Translations under genes and position numbers: made by a program
The notes under the pieces: model-generated
What the model saw: only the letters and a program-made list of their open reading frames with translations
The model's database searches: none
Told to the model about the DNA's origin: nothing
NCBI RefSeq assembly: GCF_030386795.1
Contig: NZ_JANUQM010000006.1
Span: 312,601 to 376,600, forward strand
Length of the DNA stretch: 64,000 nucleotides
Direction: 5' to 3'
DNA from: Streptomyces sp. S.PNR 29
GTDB lineage: Bacteria > Actinomycetota > Actinomycetes > Streptomycetales > Streptomycetaceae
Shown here: piece after piece, positions 1-8,681 of the stretch
Numbering within the stretch: the first letter of the stretch is position 1
Layout: the number at the start of each line of letters is the position of its first letter

Positions 1-295
1 GGGCGTGGTTGGGGAGCATCACACCGCCGGAGCCGAGGCGGATGCGGGTGGTGTGGGCGGCGAGGTGGGCGAGGATCACCGCGGGGGAGGACGAGGCGAC
101 GCCGGGCATGGAGTGGTGTTCGGCGACCCAGTAGCGGTGGAAGCCGCGGTGCTCTGCGAGGCGGGACAGGCCGACGCTGGTGCGGAGCGCGTCGGTGGCG
201 GTGCGGCCGGCGCCGACGGTGACGAGGTCCAGGACGGAGAGGGGGACGGGGGCGGTGCCCTGGGCTGTGCCTCGGATCTCGTCGTCTGCGGTCAC
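1..295 (-). CDS. LLM-class flavin-dependent oxidoreductase, N-terminal fragment
   Basis: The reverse strand starts with GTG at 295, preceded by AGGAGG a few bases upstream. It encodes the N terminus of a bacterial luciferase-like monooxygenase: PLSVLDLVTVGAGRTATDAL, then the HRYWVAEHH and ASSSPAVILAHLAAHTTRIR blocks, and GSGGVMLPNHA at the window edge. These are the usual first 90-100 residues of LLM oxidoreductases, which oxidise small substrates with FMN or F420. The rest of the gene lies outside the window, so cofactor and substrate cannot be assigned. Confidence 0.85.
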   Translation of the reverse strand, partial: MTADDEIRGTAQGTAPVPLSVLDLVTVGAGRTATDALRTSVGLSRLAEHRGFHRYWVAEHHSMPGVASSSPAVILAHLAAHTTRIRLGSGGVMLPNHA

Positions 296-860
296 GGTGG
301 CTGCCTCCTGTTGTACGCCGTGCACGGTCCGTCCGGCGTTAACAGGAGGCTGTCCCCGCTTATTCCGTCGACCCAGGTCTTCGCCCCCGCCGCCCCTACC
401 CGTTCCCATCCCCAGGGGCTCCGCCCCTTCGACCCCACCAGGGGCTCCGCCCCTGAAACCCCGGCGGGGACTGAGTCCCCTGCACCCCTGGCGGGGTTGC
501 TCCGGCCCCGGGTCCCCGCGGGGCTCCGCCCCCTGTCCCTCTGGCGGGGTCGCCCCGGCCCTGAATCCCGGCCGGGGACTGCGTCCCTCGCACCCCTCAC
601 GGCCCACTCCCCCCGTCCCCTGCACCCCTCACGGGGCCGCTTCACCCCTGGATCCCGACCGGAGACCCCACCCCCTTCCCCCTGCCGGTTTATGCCGCTG
701 CAGGCGGGTGGGCTGGACAGCAGTCCCCCAGCGAGCAGATCGGCGCGATTGCGCCGTTCCCGGTGGGCGTGGGCAGGAGGGGGCAGGTCCGTGCCGACCG
801 GTTGTGCCCTGCGGGCGGGTTGGTGGAGCTTGGGGGCGGGCCCCCGGCCCCCCGCGCCCC
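296..860. repeat. Gene-free spacer with GGGGCTCCGCCCC palindromic repeats
   Basis: About 560 bases without a credible gene. The stretch from about 395 to 690 is packed with C- and G-rich inverted repeats. AGGGGCTCCGCCCCT occurs at 414-428 and 440-454, and a close variant lies near 519-533. They alternate with CCCGGCGGGG and GCACCCCTGGCGGGG-like pieces. Such short palindromes are scattered through Streptomyces intergenic DNA. They can form stable hairpins and may stop or stabilise transcripts between the two flanking leftward genes. Open frames through here have low-complexity P/R/G composition and are not believed. Confidence 0.7.
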
Positions 861-1592
861 TCACACCTGCACGATCGGCTCCTTGGTGAACAGTGCCCCC
901 AGTTCCGGCGCGTTCACGCGGCGGTCCGCCAGGCGGAGGGCCTCCCAGACCGTGACCTGGTTGGCGGTGAGGACCGGCTTGCCCAGTTCCTTCTCCAGGG
1001 TCGGGATGTGGGCCGCCGTGTGCAGCGCCGTGTCGGGGAGCAGCAGCGCCTCCGCGTCGGGGCGGTCGGCGGCGCGGGCCAGTGCCAGCACCTCGGACTC
1101 GTCCCACGTGCCGACCTCCGCCGCCGTGATGATCCCCGAGCTGTGGACGCCGGTCACCTCGATGCCGCCGGCCCGCAGGAAGTCGGCGAACAGCGAGGCC
1201 ACGTCCTCCGGATAGGTCGCGCCGATCGCCACCCGCCGCGCCCTCAGCTCCCGTACCGCGTGCACGAAGGCGAAGGACGTCGACGAGGCCGGCATGCCGG
1301 CCGTCTGCGCGAGGGTGCGGACCTGCTCCTGCGCGCCCTCCCAGCCGTGCACGAAGCTGCCGCTGGTGCAGGCCCACACCACCGCCTCGGCGCCCGCGTG
1401 CCGCAGCTCCGCCACGCCCGCCGCGAGCCGCTCGGGCGAGCCCATCTCACGCAGCGCGTCCACCCGGTGCGCGTCCTCGCCGATGTCGGTGTGCACCAGG
1501 TCCACCCGGATGTCGCTTCCCAGCAGCTGCTCGATGCGCGGATAGTCGTCCTCGGCGGAATGGCCCGGGTAGAGGAATCCCAGTGCTGTCAT
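861..1592 (-). CDS. Asp/Glu racemase (maleate isomerase-like) family protein, second active-site Cys missing
   Basis: 243 residues. The ATG at 1592 overlaps the stop of the upstream paralogue by 4 bases (ATGA), so the two are translationally coupled. The fold family is Asp/Glu racemase, maleate cis-trans isomerase and arylmalonate decarboxylase. The N-terminal cysteine sits in WACTSGSF (C75). The second active-site position, normally a Cys in an SCTN motif, reads LLLPDTAL, so D187 takes its place. Two-Cys members racemise or isomerise; one-Cys members such as arylmalonate decarboxylase decarboxylate. I therefore expect a different reaction from its neighbour. The substrate is unknown; the adjacent hydroxyacid dehydrogenase, amidase and Ehu importer suggest a small amino or dicarboxylic acid. 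Confidence 0.85.
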   Translation of the reverse strand: MTALGFLYPGHSAEDDYPRIEQLLGSDIRVDLVHTDIGEDAHRVDALREMGSPERLAAGVAELRHAGAEAVVWACTSGSFVHGWEGAQEQVRTLAQTAGMPASSTSFAFVHAVRELRARRVAIGATYPEDVASLFADFLRAGGIEVTGVHSSGIITAAEVGTWDESEVLALARAADRPDAEALLLPDTALHTAAHIPTLEKELGKPVLTANQVTVWEALRLADRRVNAPELGALFTKEPIVQV

Positions 1593-2392
1593 GTCCAGCC
1601 TTCCTGCTGCTCTTCGTCTGGCACTTCCGGCAGTACGGGACCGCAGCGCGCCGCCGGATCGGTCAGCGCCTGATACGGCCCTACCGCCCGGGTACCCAGT
1701 CGGCGCAACGCCGCCCACATGGTCACCTGGTTGGCCGAGATCACCGGTATGCGCAGTTCGGCCTCCAGCTGGGGGATCACGTCGTACGTGGGGAGGTTGG
1801 TGCAGCTGATGAACAGCGCGTCGGTGCCGGGACGTACGGCGCTGCGCGCCATGTCCGCCACCTCGCGGTACTTGACCTTCCAGATGTGCCGCGTCAGGCC
1901 CATGAACGCGCACCCGGTGACCAGGACGCCCGCCTCGGCCACGTACTCCTCCAGGGAGCGCGTCACCGACACCGTGTACGGAGTCACCAACGCCACCCGC
2001 CGCGCGCCCAGCTCGGCCAGTGCCTCCAGCAGCGCACCGGACGTCGTCACCGACGGCACCGCGCCCGCCCGGGTCATCGCCTCGCACATCGCGCGCTCAC
2101 CGGCGATGCCGCCGACGAAGCTGCCCGAGGTGCAGGCGTAGGCGACGACCTCGGGCGCGATGGCGGTGAGGGTGCGTACCGCCTCGCTCAGCGTCTCGTG
2201 CTCGCTGACCAGGCGGGCCAGGTCCAGGCTGACCTCGACCGGCACGTACGGCGTCCGTGTCATGTGCAGTGAGACCTCGTCCGGCACCCAGCGCCACAGT
2301 TCGCGGTCCAGCGCGAAGTCGAAGGGGGCGACGACACCGACACCGCGCTGCGGACTCGGCCCGCCGAGAAAGGAGACGTTCATGGTGTCCAT
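1589..2392 (-). CDS. Maleate isomerase / Asp-Glu racemase family protein with both catalytic Cys
   Basis: 267 residues from the ATG at 2392. An ATG at 2383 and a GTG at 2410 are in-frame alternatives; none has a clear ribosome site, and GAGG 12 bases before 2392 is the best available. Both family cysteines are present: YACTSGSFVGG (C87) and FISCTNLPTYDVI (C197), the pair that acts on opposite faces of the substrate in maleate isomerases and racemases. The gene is first in a two-gene leftward operon with the one-Cys paralogue. It is divergent from the hydroxyacid dehydrogenase, whose promoter region it shares. Substrate not predictable. Confidence 0.88.
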   Translation of the reverse strand: MDTMNVSFLGGPSPQRGVGVVAPFDFALDRELWRWVPDEVSLHMTRTPYVPVEVSLDLARLVSEHETLSEAVRTLTAIAPEVVAYACTSGSFVGGIAGERAMCEAMTRAGAVPSVTTSGALLEALAELGARRVALVTPYTVSVTRSLEEYVAEAGVLVTGCAFMGLTRHIWKVKYREVADMARSAVRPGTDALFISCTNLPTYDVIPQLEAELRIPVISANQVTMWAALRRLGTRAVGPYQALTDPAARCGPVLPEVPDEEQQEGWT

Positions 2393-2457
2393 GGCAGGCA
2401 CCGGCCTCACACTCGGAGAAGGGTGAGCAACGGACCGTACGCACGCCCGTGTTGACG

Positions 2458-2486
2458 AAGGTAGGTTCGGGTGCGAGCGTGGTCAA
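2458..2486 (-). promoter_or_regulatory. Probable housekeeping promoter for the racemase pair
   Basis: On the reverse strand TTGACC (2486-2481) is followed after 17 bases by TACCTT (2463-2458). This fits the HrdB-type pattern TTGACN-17-TANNNT and would give a leader of about 60 bases to the racemase start. The divergent dehydrogenase begins 45 bases to the right, so one regulator could control both sides. Confidence 0.5.
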
Positions 2487-2530
2487 ACCTCGCATGTCAG
2501 ACGGCCGCCACCCTCAGAAACGGCTCCTGA

Positions 2531-3514
2531 ATGACCTCCTCCGCATCGACTCCTCCCACGCCGCCACCCACACCCCCCACACTCCTCGTCCTGGACGCCG
2601 ATCCCCTCCCCCGTCTCGGCCGCCTCACCGGTCGCGTCCGCGTCGAGCACGCGGACGAGGCGACCCTCGCCGAGCGGCTGCCGCACGCCGATGTGCTGCT
2701 GGTGTGGGACTTCACCTCCCGCGCGGTGCGTCAGGCCTGGCCGGGCGGGGGCCCACGGCCGCGCTGGGTGCACACGGCGAGTGCGGGCGTGGACCATCTG
2801 ATGTGTCCGGAACTCGCCGAGTCGGACACGGTGGTCACCAACGCGCGTGGCGTCTTCGACGAGCCCATCGCCGAGTACGTGGCCGCCCTCGTCCTGGCGA
2901 TGGCGAAGGACCTGCCCCGGACCCTGGAGCTGCAGCGGGAGCGGACCTGGCGGCACCGCGAGTCGCAGCGGGTGGCGGGCACGCGCGCGTGCGTGGTCGG
3001 CTCCGGGCCGATCGGGCGGGCGATCGCCGGCACCCTGGAGGCGCTCGGCGTCGTCCCGGCACTGGTCGGCCGGGCCCCGCGCCCCGGCGTCCACGGCCCC
3101 GACGATCTGGACCGCCTGCTCTCCCGCGCCGACTGGGTGATCGCGGCGGCGCCGCTCACGGAGCAGACGCGGGGCATGTTCGACGCCCGCCGCTTCGGCG
3201 TGATGCAGCCCTCGGCCCGGTTCGTGAACGTCGGCCGGGGTCAGCTGGTCGTCGAGGAGGCGCTCGCCGAGGCGCTGACCAAGCACTGGATCGCGGGCGC
3301 CGCCCTGGACGTCTTCGAGCACGAACCCCTCACCCCCGACAGCCCGCTGTGGCAGGCCCCCGGCCTGATCGTCTCCCCGCACATGAGCGGCGACACGATC
3401 GGCTGGCGGGACGAACTGGCCGCGCAGTTCGTGGAGTTGTTCGAGCACTGGGAGGCGGGCAGGCCCCTGCCGAACGTGGTCGACAAGAAGCGCGGGTACG
3501 TACCCGGACACTGA
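2531..3514 (+). CDS. D-2-hydroxyacid dehydrogenase (NAD-dependent)
   Basis: 327 residues, NAD(P)-dependent reduction of 2-oxoacids to D-2-hydroxyacids or the reverse. The dinucleotide motif GSGPIG lies at about 157-162. The catalytic triad of the family is visible: Arg in NVGRGQ (R236), Glu in VFEHEP (E265) and His in SPHMSG (H284). The ATG at 2531 is taken; its upstream region has no strong ribosome site and the first 16 residues are Pro/Thr rich. It is followed 17 bases later by an amidase, so the two are probably cotranscribed. Beside two racemase-like enzymes and an amino-acid importer it likely handles the 2-oxo or 2-hydroxy acid of one pathway. Exact substrate unknown. Confidence 0.88.
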   Translation: MTSSASTPPTPPPTPPTLLVLDADPLPRLGRLTGRVRVEHADEATLAERLPHADVLLVWDFTSRAVRQAWPGGGPRPRWVHTASAGVDHLMCPELAESDTVVTNARGVFDEPIAEYVAALVLAMAKDLPRTLELQRERTWRHRESQRVAGTRACVVGSGPIGRAIAGTLEALGVVPALVGRAPRPGVHGPDDLDRLLSRADWVIAAAPLTEQTRGMFDARRFGVMQPSARFVNVGRGQLVVEEALAEALTKHWIAGAALDVFEHEPLTPDSPLWQAPGLIVSPHMSGDTIGWRDELAAQFVELFEHWEAGRPLPNVVDKKRGYVPGH

Positions 3515-3531
3515 CGTCCCTGGGAGGGTGG

Positions 3532-4923
3532 ATGACCGAGCTCACCGAGCTGACCGCCGTACGACTCCTCGATGGTTACCGCAAGGGCGAATTCAGCCCC
3601 GTGGAGGCGACCCGGGCGGCCCTGGAGCGGGCCGAGCGGATCCAGCCGGAGGTGAACGCGTTCGTCCGCCTCACCCCGGAGCAGGCCCTCGGCCAGGCCC
3701 GCGAGTCGGCGGAGCGCTGGCGGCGCGGTGAGCCGCGCGGCCTGCTGGACGGCGTCCCGGCCACGGTCAAGGACATCCTGCTGATGCGCGGCGCACCGAC
3801 CCTGCGCGGCTCGAAGACGATCTCCGAGCAGGGCCGCTGGGACGAGGACGCCCCCTCGGTCGCCCGTATGCGGGAACACGGCGCCGTCTTCCTCGGCAAG
3901 ACCACGACACCGGAGTACGGCTGGAAGGGCGTCACGGACTCCCCGCTCAGCGGGGTGACCCGCAACCCGTACGACCCGACGCGTACGGCAGGGGGCTCCA
4001 GCGGGGGCGCGGCGGCGGCCGTCGCCCTCGGCGCGGGACCGCTCGCCCTCGGCACGGACGGCGGCGGCAGCGTGCGCATCCCGGCGGCCTTCTGCGGCAT
4101 CTTCGCGCTGAAACCGACGTACGGCCGGGTCCCGCTCTACCCGGCGAGCGCCTTCGGCACCCTCGCCCACGTGGGTCCGATGACCCGGGACGCGGCGGAC
4201 GCGGCGCTGCTGCTGGACGTCATCGGCGTCCCGGACGCCCGCGACTGGTCGGCGCTCGGCCCGGCGCCGGAGTCGTTCGTGGCGGGCCTGAGGGGTGGCG
4301 TGCGCGGGCTGCGGGTGGCGTACTCACCGTCGCTCGGCGGGCAGGTGGCGGTGCGCCCGGCGGTCGCGACGGCGGTGCGGCACGCGGTGGAGCGGCTCGC
4401 GGACCTCGGCGCGTACGTCACGGAGGCCGACCCCGACTTCGCCGAGCCGGTGGAGGCCTTCCACACCCTGTGGTTCAGCGGGGCGGCCCGCGTCGTCCAG
4501 CACCTCGGCCCCCACCAGCGGGAACTGCTCGACCCCGGCCTGCGCGAGATCTGCGACCTCGGCGCCCGCTACTCGGCGCTGGACTACCTGGCCGCGGTGG
4601 ACGTCCGCATGGAACTCGGCCGCCGCATGGGCCGCTTCCACGAGTCCTACGACCTCCTGGTCACGCCGACCCTGCCGATCACCGCGTTCGAAGCGGGCGC
4701 CGAGGTCCCGAGGGGCTCGGGGCACCGGCGCTGGACGGGCTGGACACCGTTCACGTACCCCTTCAACCTCACCCAGCAGCCGGCTGCTTCCGTGCCGGTG
4801 GGGACGGACGCGGACGGCCTGCCGATCGGACTGCAACTGGTGGCCGCCCGCCACCGGGACGACCTCGTGCTGCGCGCGGCGCACGCGCTGGACGAGGCCG
4901 GGGTCACTTCCGGCGGAAGCTGA
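3532..4923 (+). CDS. Amidase (amidase signature family)
   Basis: 463 residues from the ATG at 3532, preceded by GGGAGGGTGG. The Ser-Ser-Lys triad of amidase-signature enzymes is complete: Lys in ATVKDILL (K80), cis-Ser in GGSSGG (S156/S157), and the nucleophile in GTDGGGSVR (S180). The enzyme hydrolyses a carboxamide to acid plus ammonia. No signal peptide, so cytoplasmic. It is about 17 bases behind the hydroxyacid dehydrogenase and overlaps the 3' end of the convergent DUF3830 gene by 20 bases. Context points to nitrogen release from an imported amide or N-acyl compound. The family also contains GatA-like and allophanate-type enzymes; no GatB/GatC genes are nearby. Confidence 0.9.
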   Translation: MTELTELTAVRLLDGYRKGEFSPVEATRAALERAERIQPEVNAFVRLTPEQALGQARESAERWRRGEPRGLLDGVPATVKDILLMRGAPTLRGSKTISEQGRWDEDAPSVARMREHGAVFLGKTTTPEYGWKGVTDSPLSGVTRNPYDPTRTAGGSSGGAAAAVALGAGPLALGTDGGGSVRIPAAFCGIFALKPTYGRVPLYPASAFGTLAHVGPMTRDAADAALLLDVIGVPDARDWSALGPAPESFVAGLRGGVRGLRVAYSPSLGGQVAVRPAVATAVRHAVERLADLGAYVTEADPDFAEPVEAFHTLWFSGAARVVQHLGPHQRELLDPGLREICDLGARYSALDYLAAVDVRMELGRRMGRFHESYDLLVTPTLPITAFEAGAEVPRGSGHRRWTGWTPFTYPFNLTQQPAASVPVGTDADGLPIGLQLVAARHRDDLVLRAAHALDEAGVTSGGS

Positions 4924-5398
4924 GGGTCTCCCCCAGCGCCCCCGACCGCCACAGGTCGTTGCACGCCGCGGCCATCTCCTCCAGGCCCTCCACGACCTGG
5001 CCCCAGACGATGCCGGGCACCCAGCCGACGTCGCCGTTGAGGAGGAGGTTGTTGCGCTCGTAGAACAGGGCCAGGTCCACCAGCGTGGTGCCCGGACGGA
5101 CCTCGCGGTCGTATCCGTAGGCCTGGGTGCCCAGTTCCGCGCCGGCGAAGGAGAAGTAGCAGAGGTCTCCCGGGATGGGGGTGACGGTCGGGTTCTCCAG
5201 TGGTGGTTCCGAGGGCGCGAAGGGAGGGAAGAGGGCGTAGATCTCGTTGCGGGCGTACTTCGCGTGGTAGACGTCGCCGCTCAGGGGCAGTGCGTCCCAC
5301 ACCGCCGCGCACGTGATCGGTGCCCGGTCGTCGAGCAACCGTGCCGTGCAGTGGACCCCTCGCCGGTCGAGCACGACGTCGACGTAACGCTCTGTCAT
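4904..5398 (-). CDS. DUF3830 family protein (cyclophilin-like fold family)
   Basis: 164 residues; ATG at 5398 with GAGGGGGCGGA just upstream. The sequence matches what I know of the DUF3830 family: N-terminal VDVVLDRRGVHCTARLLDD, then DALPLSGDVYHAKYARNEIY and a Gly-rich C-terminal half with GDLCYFSF and ERNNLLL. The family has no settled function, but in other bacteria its genes commonly sit beside amidases, Asp/Glu racemases and transporters, exactly as here. It runs against the amidase and overlaps its last 20 bases. It may be a small enzyme or accessory subunit of this catabolic set. No signal peptide. Confidence 0.8.
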   Translation of the reverse strand: MTERYVDVVLDRRGVHCTARLLDDRAPITCAAVWDALPLSGDVYHAKYARNEIYALFPPFAPSEPPLENPTVTPIPGDLCYFSFAGAELGTQAYGYDREVRPGTTLVDLALFYERNNLLLNGDVGWVPGIVWGQVVEGLEEMAAACNDLWRSGALGETLSFRRK

Positions 5399-5501
5399 TC
5401 CGCCCCCTCGGAGCTTCCTCGGAGCTGTTCTGGGCCAGCCTGCCCCGTCACGCGCGTTTCAAGGGCGGCCTCTTGGCCGCGGCCGGGCACCGGACACATA
5501 C

Positions 5502-6491
5502 GTGAAGGTCCGGAAAGGAACTGGCATACCCGATGCCGAACCGGGTAGCGGCGCGCCCATGGTTCCAGTGCAGGCAGACGACAACGACTCAGGACGCAGC
5601 AGACGCCCCGGCATCCGCCGCCGCGCCCTGCTCACGGGTACGGCCGCCCTGGTCACCGCGGGTGCGGTCGGCGCGAGCAGCGGATGCAGCCGGGTGGCCA
5701 CCGCCGACACCGAGGACGGCGGGCACCTGCTGCAGCAGCTGCGGGCCAAGGGCACCGTGCGCCTCGGCATCGCCGGCGAGCAGCCCTACGGCTACATAGG
5801 CAAGGACGGCAAGATCACCGGTTCGGCCCCGGCCATCGCGACCCGTATCTTCCGCCGGCTCGGCGTCGACCGGGTCGAACCGTTCCCGACCGAGTTCGGC
5901 TCGCTGATCTTCGGGCTGAACTCGCTCCAGTTCGACGTGGTGGCGGCCGGTATGTACATCACTCCGGAACGCTGTGAGCAGGTGCTCTTCGCCGATCCCG
6001 AGTACCAGATGAAGGACGCCTTCATCGTTCCCAAGGGCAACCCGAAGAAGCTGCGCACCTACGAGGACATCGCCCGGACCGGCGCCCGCATGGCGACCGG
6101 CATCGGCTACGCGGAGATCGACTACGCCAAGGAGGCGGGGGTCAAGAAGATCGACACCCTGCCCGACCAGCTGGCCGGTCTCCTCGCCGTCGAACAGGGC
6201 CGGGTCGACGTCTTCGCGGGCACCGCCGTCACGGTGCGCAACGTGGTCGAGCAGACCAGGAGCACGAAGGTGGAGGCCACCGACGAGGTCACGCCGATCA
6301 TGGACGGCAAACCGGTCATCGACGCCGGTGCCTTCGCGTTCCGCCTGCCGGAGCGCAACCTGCGCGACGCCTTCAACCGCGAGCTGCACAAGATGAAGCG
6401 GAGCGGCGAACTGCTGGAGATCATGCGGCCCTTCGGCTTCACGAAGGACCAGATGACGACGCTCACGGCCAAGGAGAAGTGCCGCTCATGA
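5502..6491 (+). CDS. ehuB: EhuB-like substrate-binding lipoprotein of an ABC importer
   Basis: 329 residues from the GTG at 5502; an ATG at 5559 (residue 20) is a plausible alternative and neither has a strong ribosome site. A twin-arginine stretch (IRRRALL) precedes a hydrophobic segment and a lipobox ending in C62 (ASSGC), so it is probably an exported lipoprotein. The mature part is a type 3 solute-binding protein. The signature AAGMYITPERCEQVLFADPE and the FIVPKGNPKKL block are those of EhuB, the ectoine/hydroxyectoine-binding protein. Its stop overlaps the permease start (ATGA). The ligand is inferred; the catabolic neighbours are not the known ectoine-degradation genes, so another polar amino-acid-like ligand is possible. 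Confidence 0.85.
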   Translation: MKVRKGTGIPDAEPGSGAPMVPVQADDNDSGRSRRPGIRRRALLTGTAALVTAGAVGASSGCSRVATADTEDGGHLLQQLRAKGTVRLGIAGEQPYGYIGKDGKITGSAPAIATRIFRRLGVDRVEPFPTEFGSLIFGLNSLQFDVVAAGMYITPERCEQVLFADPEYQMKDAFIVPKGNPKKLRTYEDIARTGARMATGIGYAEIDYAKEAGVKKIDTLPDQLAGLLAVEQGRVDVFAGTAVTVRNVVEQTRSTKVEATDEVTPIMDGKPVIDAGAFAFRLPERNLRDAFNRELHKMKRSGELLEIMRPFGFTKDQMTTLTAKEKCRS

Positions 6492-7222
6492 GTGACATCA
6501 GCGCAGGTCTGTGGGACATCCTGCTGCACGGTGTCTGGGTCACCGTGCAGCTGACCGTGTACAGCGCCGCCCTGGGCGCCGTCGTCGCCTTCGTCGTGGG
6601 TCTCGCCCGTACCCACCGGCTGTGGATCGTGCGGTTCCTGTCGGGGGCGTACTTCGAGATCTTCCGCGGCACCTCCGCCCTGGTCCTGATGATCTGGGTG
6701 TTCTTCGTGGTGCCGCTGACGCTCGGCTGGCAGCTCATCCCGATGTGGGCCGCCGTGCTCACCCTGGGCTGCACCTACGGGGCCTACGGCTCGGAGATCG
6801 TGCGGGGCGCGGTGGCCGCGGTGCCGCCGGCCCAGCGCGAGGCCGGCGTGGCGCTGGGCTTCACCCCCGGGCAGCGGCTGCGGAAGATCGTCGTGCCGCA
6901 GGCCTGGCCCGAGATGGTCCCGCCCTTCAACAACCTGCTGATCGAGCTGCTGAAGGGCACCGCCCTGGTGTCCGTCCTCGGCGTGGGCGACATCACCTTC
7001 GCGGCCCAGCTGGTGCGCAACGCCACCGGCCAGAGCGCCCCGGTCTACACCGTCATCCTCGTCATGTACTTCGTCCTCGCCTTCCTGCTCACCCGTGTGA
7101 TGCGCCTGGTGGAGCGCAGGGCCAAGGCGAGTGTCGGGCGGGCGCCGTCCAAGGCCGGACCGGCGCCGGGGAAGGCCGGCTCCGCCGCGCGCAAGGATCT
7201 CGTCGCCGGAGGTGCCTCGTGA
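6488..7222 (+). CDS. ehuC: EhuC-like ABC importer permease
   Basis: 244 residues. The ATG at 6488 forms an ATGA overlap with the ehuB stop, preferred over the in-frame GTG at 6479. It has about five hydrophobic segments and the binding-protein-dependent permease EAA loop EAGVALGFTPGQRLRKIVVP, where it contacts the ATPase. It belongs to the polar amino-acid (His/Glu/Gln/Ectoine) permease group. The C terminus carries a short Ala/Gly/Lys-rich tail (about residues 210-244) that may be disordered. It pairs with the next permease as a heterodimer. Confidence 0.88.
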   Translation: MSDISAGLWDILLHGVWVTVQLTVYSAALGAVVAFVVGLARTHRLWIVRFLSGAYFEIFRGTSALVLMIWVFFVVPLTLGWQLIPMWAAVLTLGCTYGAYGSEIVRGAVAAVPPAQREAGVALGFTPGQRLRKIVVPQAWPEMVPPFNNLLIELLKGTALVSVLGVGDITFAAQLVRNATGQSAPVYTVILVMYFVLAFLLTRVMRLVERRAKASVGRAPSKAGPAPGKAGSAARKDLVAGGAS

Positions 7223-7869
7223 ACTGGGACTGGTCCACGCTCGGCGACTTCATGCCGGTCTTCTGGGACGGCGTACTCGTCACGCTCCAGGCGCTGGTGC
7301 TGGGCTCGCTGATCGCGTTCGCCCTGGGGCTGGTCTGGGCCCTCGCCCAGCGCTCGAAGCTGAAGGTGGTGTGCTGGCCGGTCACGGCGGTCACGGAGTT
7401 CATCCGCAACACCCCGCTGCTGGTGCAGCTGTTCTTCATCTTCTACGTCATGCCCGAGTGGGGCATCACCATGTCCGCGCTGACCACCGGCGTGATCGGC
7501 CTGGGCCTGCACTACTCGACGTACACCGCGGAGGTGTACCGGGCCGGCATCGAGGGCGTGCCCACCGGCCAGTGGGAGGCCGCGACGGCGCTCAGTCTGC
7601 CCCGCTCGCGCACCTGGACCGCGGTGATCCTGCCCCAGGCGCTGCGCCGCGTCGTGCCCGCGCTGGGCAACTACGTCATCGCGATGCTGAAGGACTCGCC
7701 GATGCTGATGACCATCGGCGTGCTGGAGATGCTCGGCCAGGCCCGTCAGTACGGTTCGCAGACCTTCCACATGAACGAACCGATCGTGGCCGTCGGCATC
7801 GCCTTCATCCTCATCGCCTACCCCGCCTCCCTCCTCCTGCGATCCCTGGAGCGTCGCCTTGCCCGCTGA
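7219..7869 (+). CDS. ehuD: EhuD-like ABC importer permease
   Basis: 216 residues from the GTG at 7219, which overlaps the ehuC stop (GTGA). Hydrophobic membrane protein of the amino-acid permease family, with NTPLLVQLFFIFY in the first half and the EAA loop EAATALSLPRSRTWTAVILP. It would form the transmembrane channel with EhuC. The order binding protein, permease, permease, ATPase matches the ehuBCDA arrangement. Confidence 0.88.
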   Translation: MNWDWSTLGDFMPVFWDGVLVTLQALVLGSLIAFALGLVWALAQRSKLKVVCWPVTAVTEFIRNTPLLVQLFFIFYVMPEWGITMSALTTGVIGLGLHYSTYTAEVYRAGIEGVPTGQWEAATALSLPRSRTWTAVILPQALRRVVPALGNYVIAMLKDSPMLMTIGVLEMLGQARQYGSQTFHMNEPIVAVGIAFILIAYPASLLLRSLERRLAR

Positions 7870-8650
7870 GACCGAACCCTCGACACCGTCCACCCCATCC
7901 ACCGCCGTGGACAGCCGTGAGCTGATCCGCCTGGAGCAGGTCACCAAGCGCTTCGGCGACAACACCGTCCTCGACCACCTCGACTTCTCCGTCGACACCG
8001 GCAAGCACGTCACGCTGATCGGCCCGTCCGGCTCCGGCAAGACGACGATCCTGCGCCTGCTGATGACCCTGACCAAGCCCGACGAGGGCACGATCACCGT
8101 CGACGGGGAGCGGCTCTTCCCGGCGCCGGAGAAGCAGGTCCGGGAGGTCCGCAAGAAGATCGGGATGGTCTTCCAGCAGTTCAACCTGTTCCCGAACATG
8201 AAGGTGCTGCGCAACATCACCGAAGCGCCGGTCACCGTGCTCGGCCTGTCCAAGGACGAGGCCGAGGCGCGGGCCCGGGAGCTGCTGGAGCTGGTGGGGC
8301 TGACCGAGCACATCGACAAGTACCCGACGCAGCTGTCCGGCGGCCAGCAGCAGCGGGTGGCGATCGCCCGGGCGCTGGCGATGCGGCCGCAGGTGCTGCT
8401 GCTGGACGAGGTGACGTCGGCGCTCGACCCGGAGCTCGTCGCGGGGGTCCTCGACGTGCTGCGGGACATCGCCCGCAGCACCGACATCACGATGCTCTGC
8501 GTGACCCACGAGATGAACTTCGCCCGGGACATCTCGGACCAGGTGCTGATGTTCGACTCGGGCCGTGTCATCGAGTCCGGCCCGCCGGAGAAGCTCTTCG
8601 GCGACCCCGACCACGAACGCACGCGGGAGTTCCTGAGCGCGGTGCTGTGA
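7859..8650 (+). CDS. ehuA: EhuA-like ABC importer ATPase
   Basis: 263 residues. The TTG at 7859 overlaps the end of ehuD by 11 bases. All ATPase motifs are intact: Walker A GPSGSGKTT, Q-loop MVFQQFNLFPN, signature LSGGQQQRVAIARAL, Walker B VLLLDEVTSALDPE and the switch His in CVTHEMNFAR. This is the polar amino-acid importer ATPase type. It powers the EhuCD permease and ends the four-gene operon; a hairpin terminator lies about 30 bases downstream. Confidence 0.9.
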   Translation: MPAETEPSTPSTPSTAVDSRELIRLEQVTKRFGDNTVLDHLDFSVDTGKHVTLIGPSGSGKTTILRLLMTLTKPDEGTITVDGERLFPAPEKQVREVRKKIGMVFQQFNLFPNMKVLRNITEAPVTVLGLSKDEAEARARELLELVGLTEHIDKYPTQLSGGQQQRVAIARALAMRPQVLLLDEVTSALDPELVAGVLDVLRDIARSTDITMLCVTHEMNFARDISDQVLMFDSGRVIESGPPEKLFGDPDHERTREFLSAVL

Positions 8651-8681
8651 CACGGCCCGAGCCGGGACGGACGACGACCCT

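Noticed and set aside
5502..8650. Full ectoine-degradation locus
   Set aside because: The importer is Ehu-like, but the threonine dehydratase-like, cyclodeaminase-like, M24-peptidase-like and M14-peptidase-like genes of the known eut set are not in the window; only the importer and racemase-type genes resemble it.
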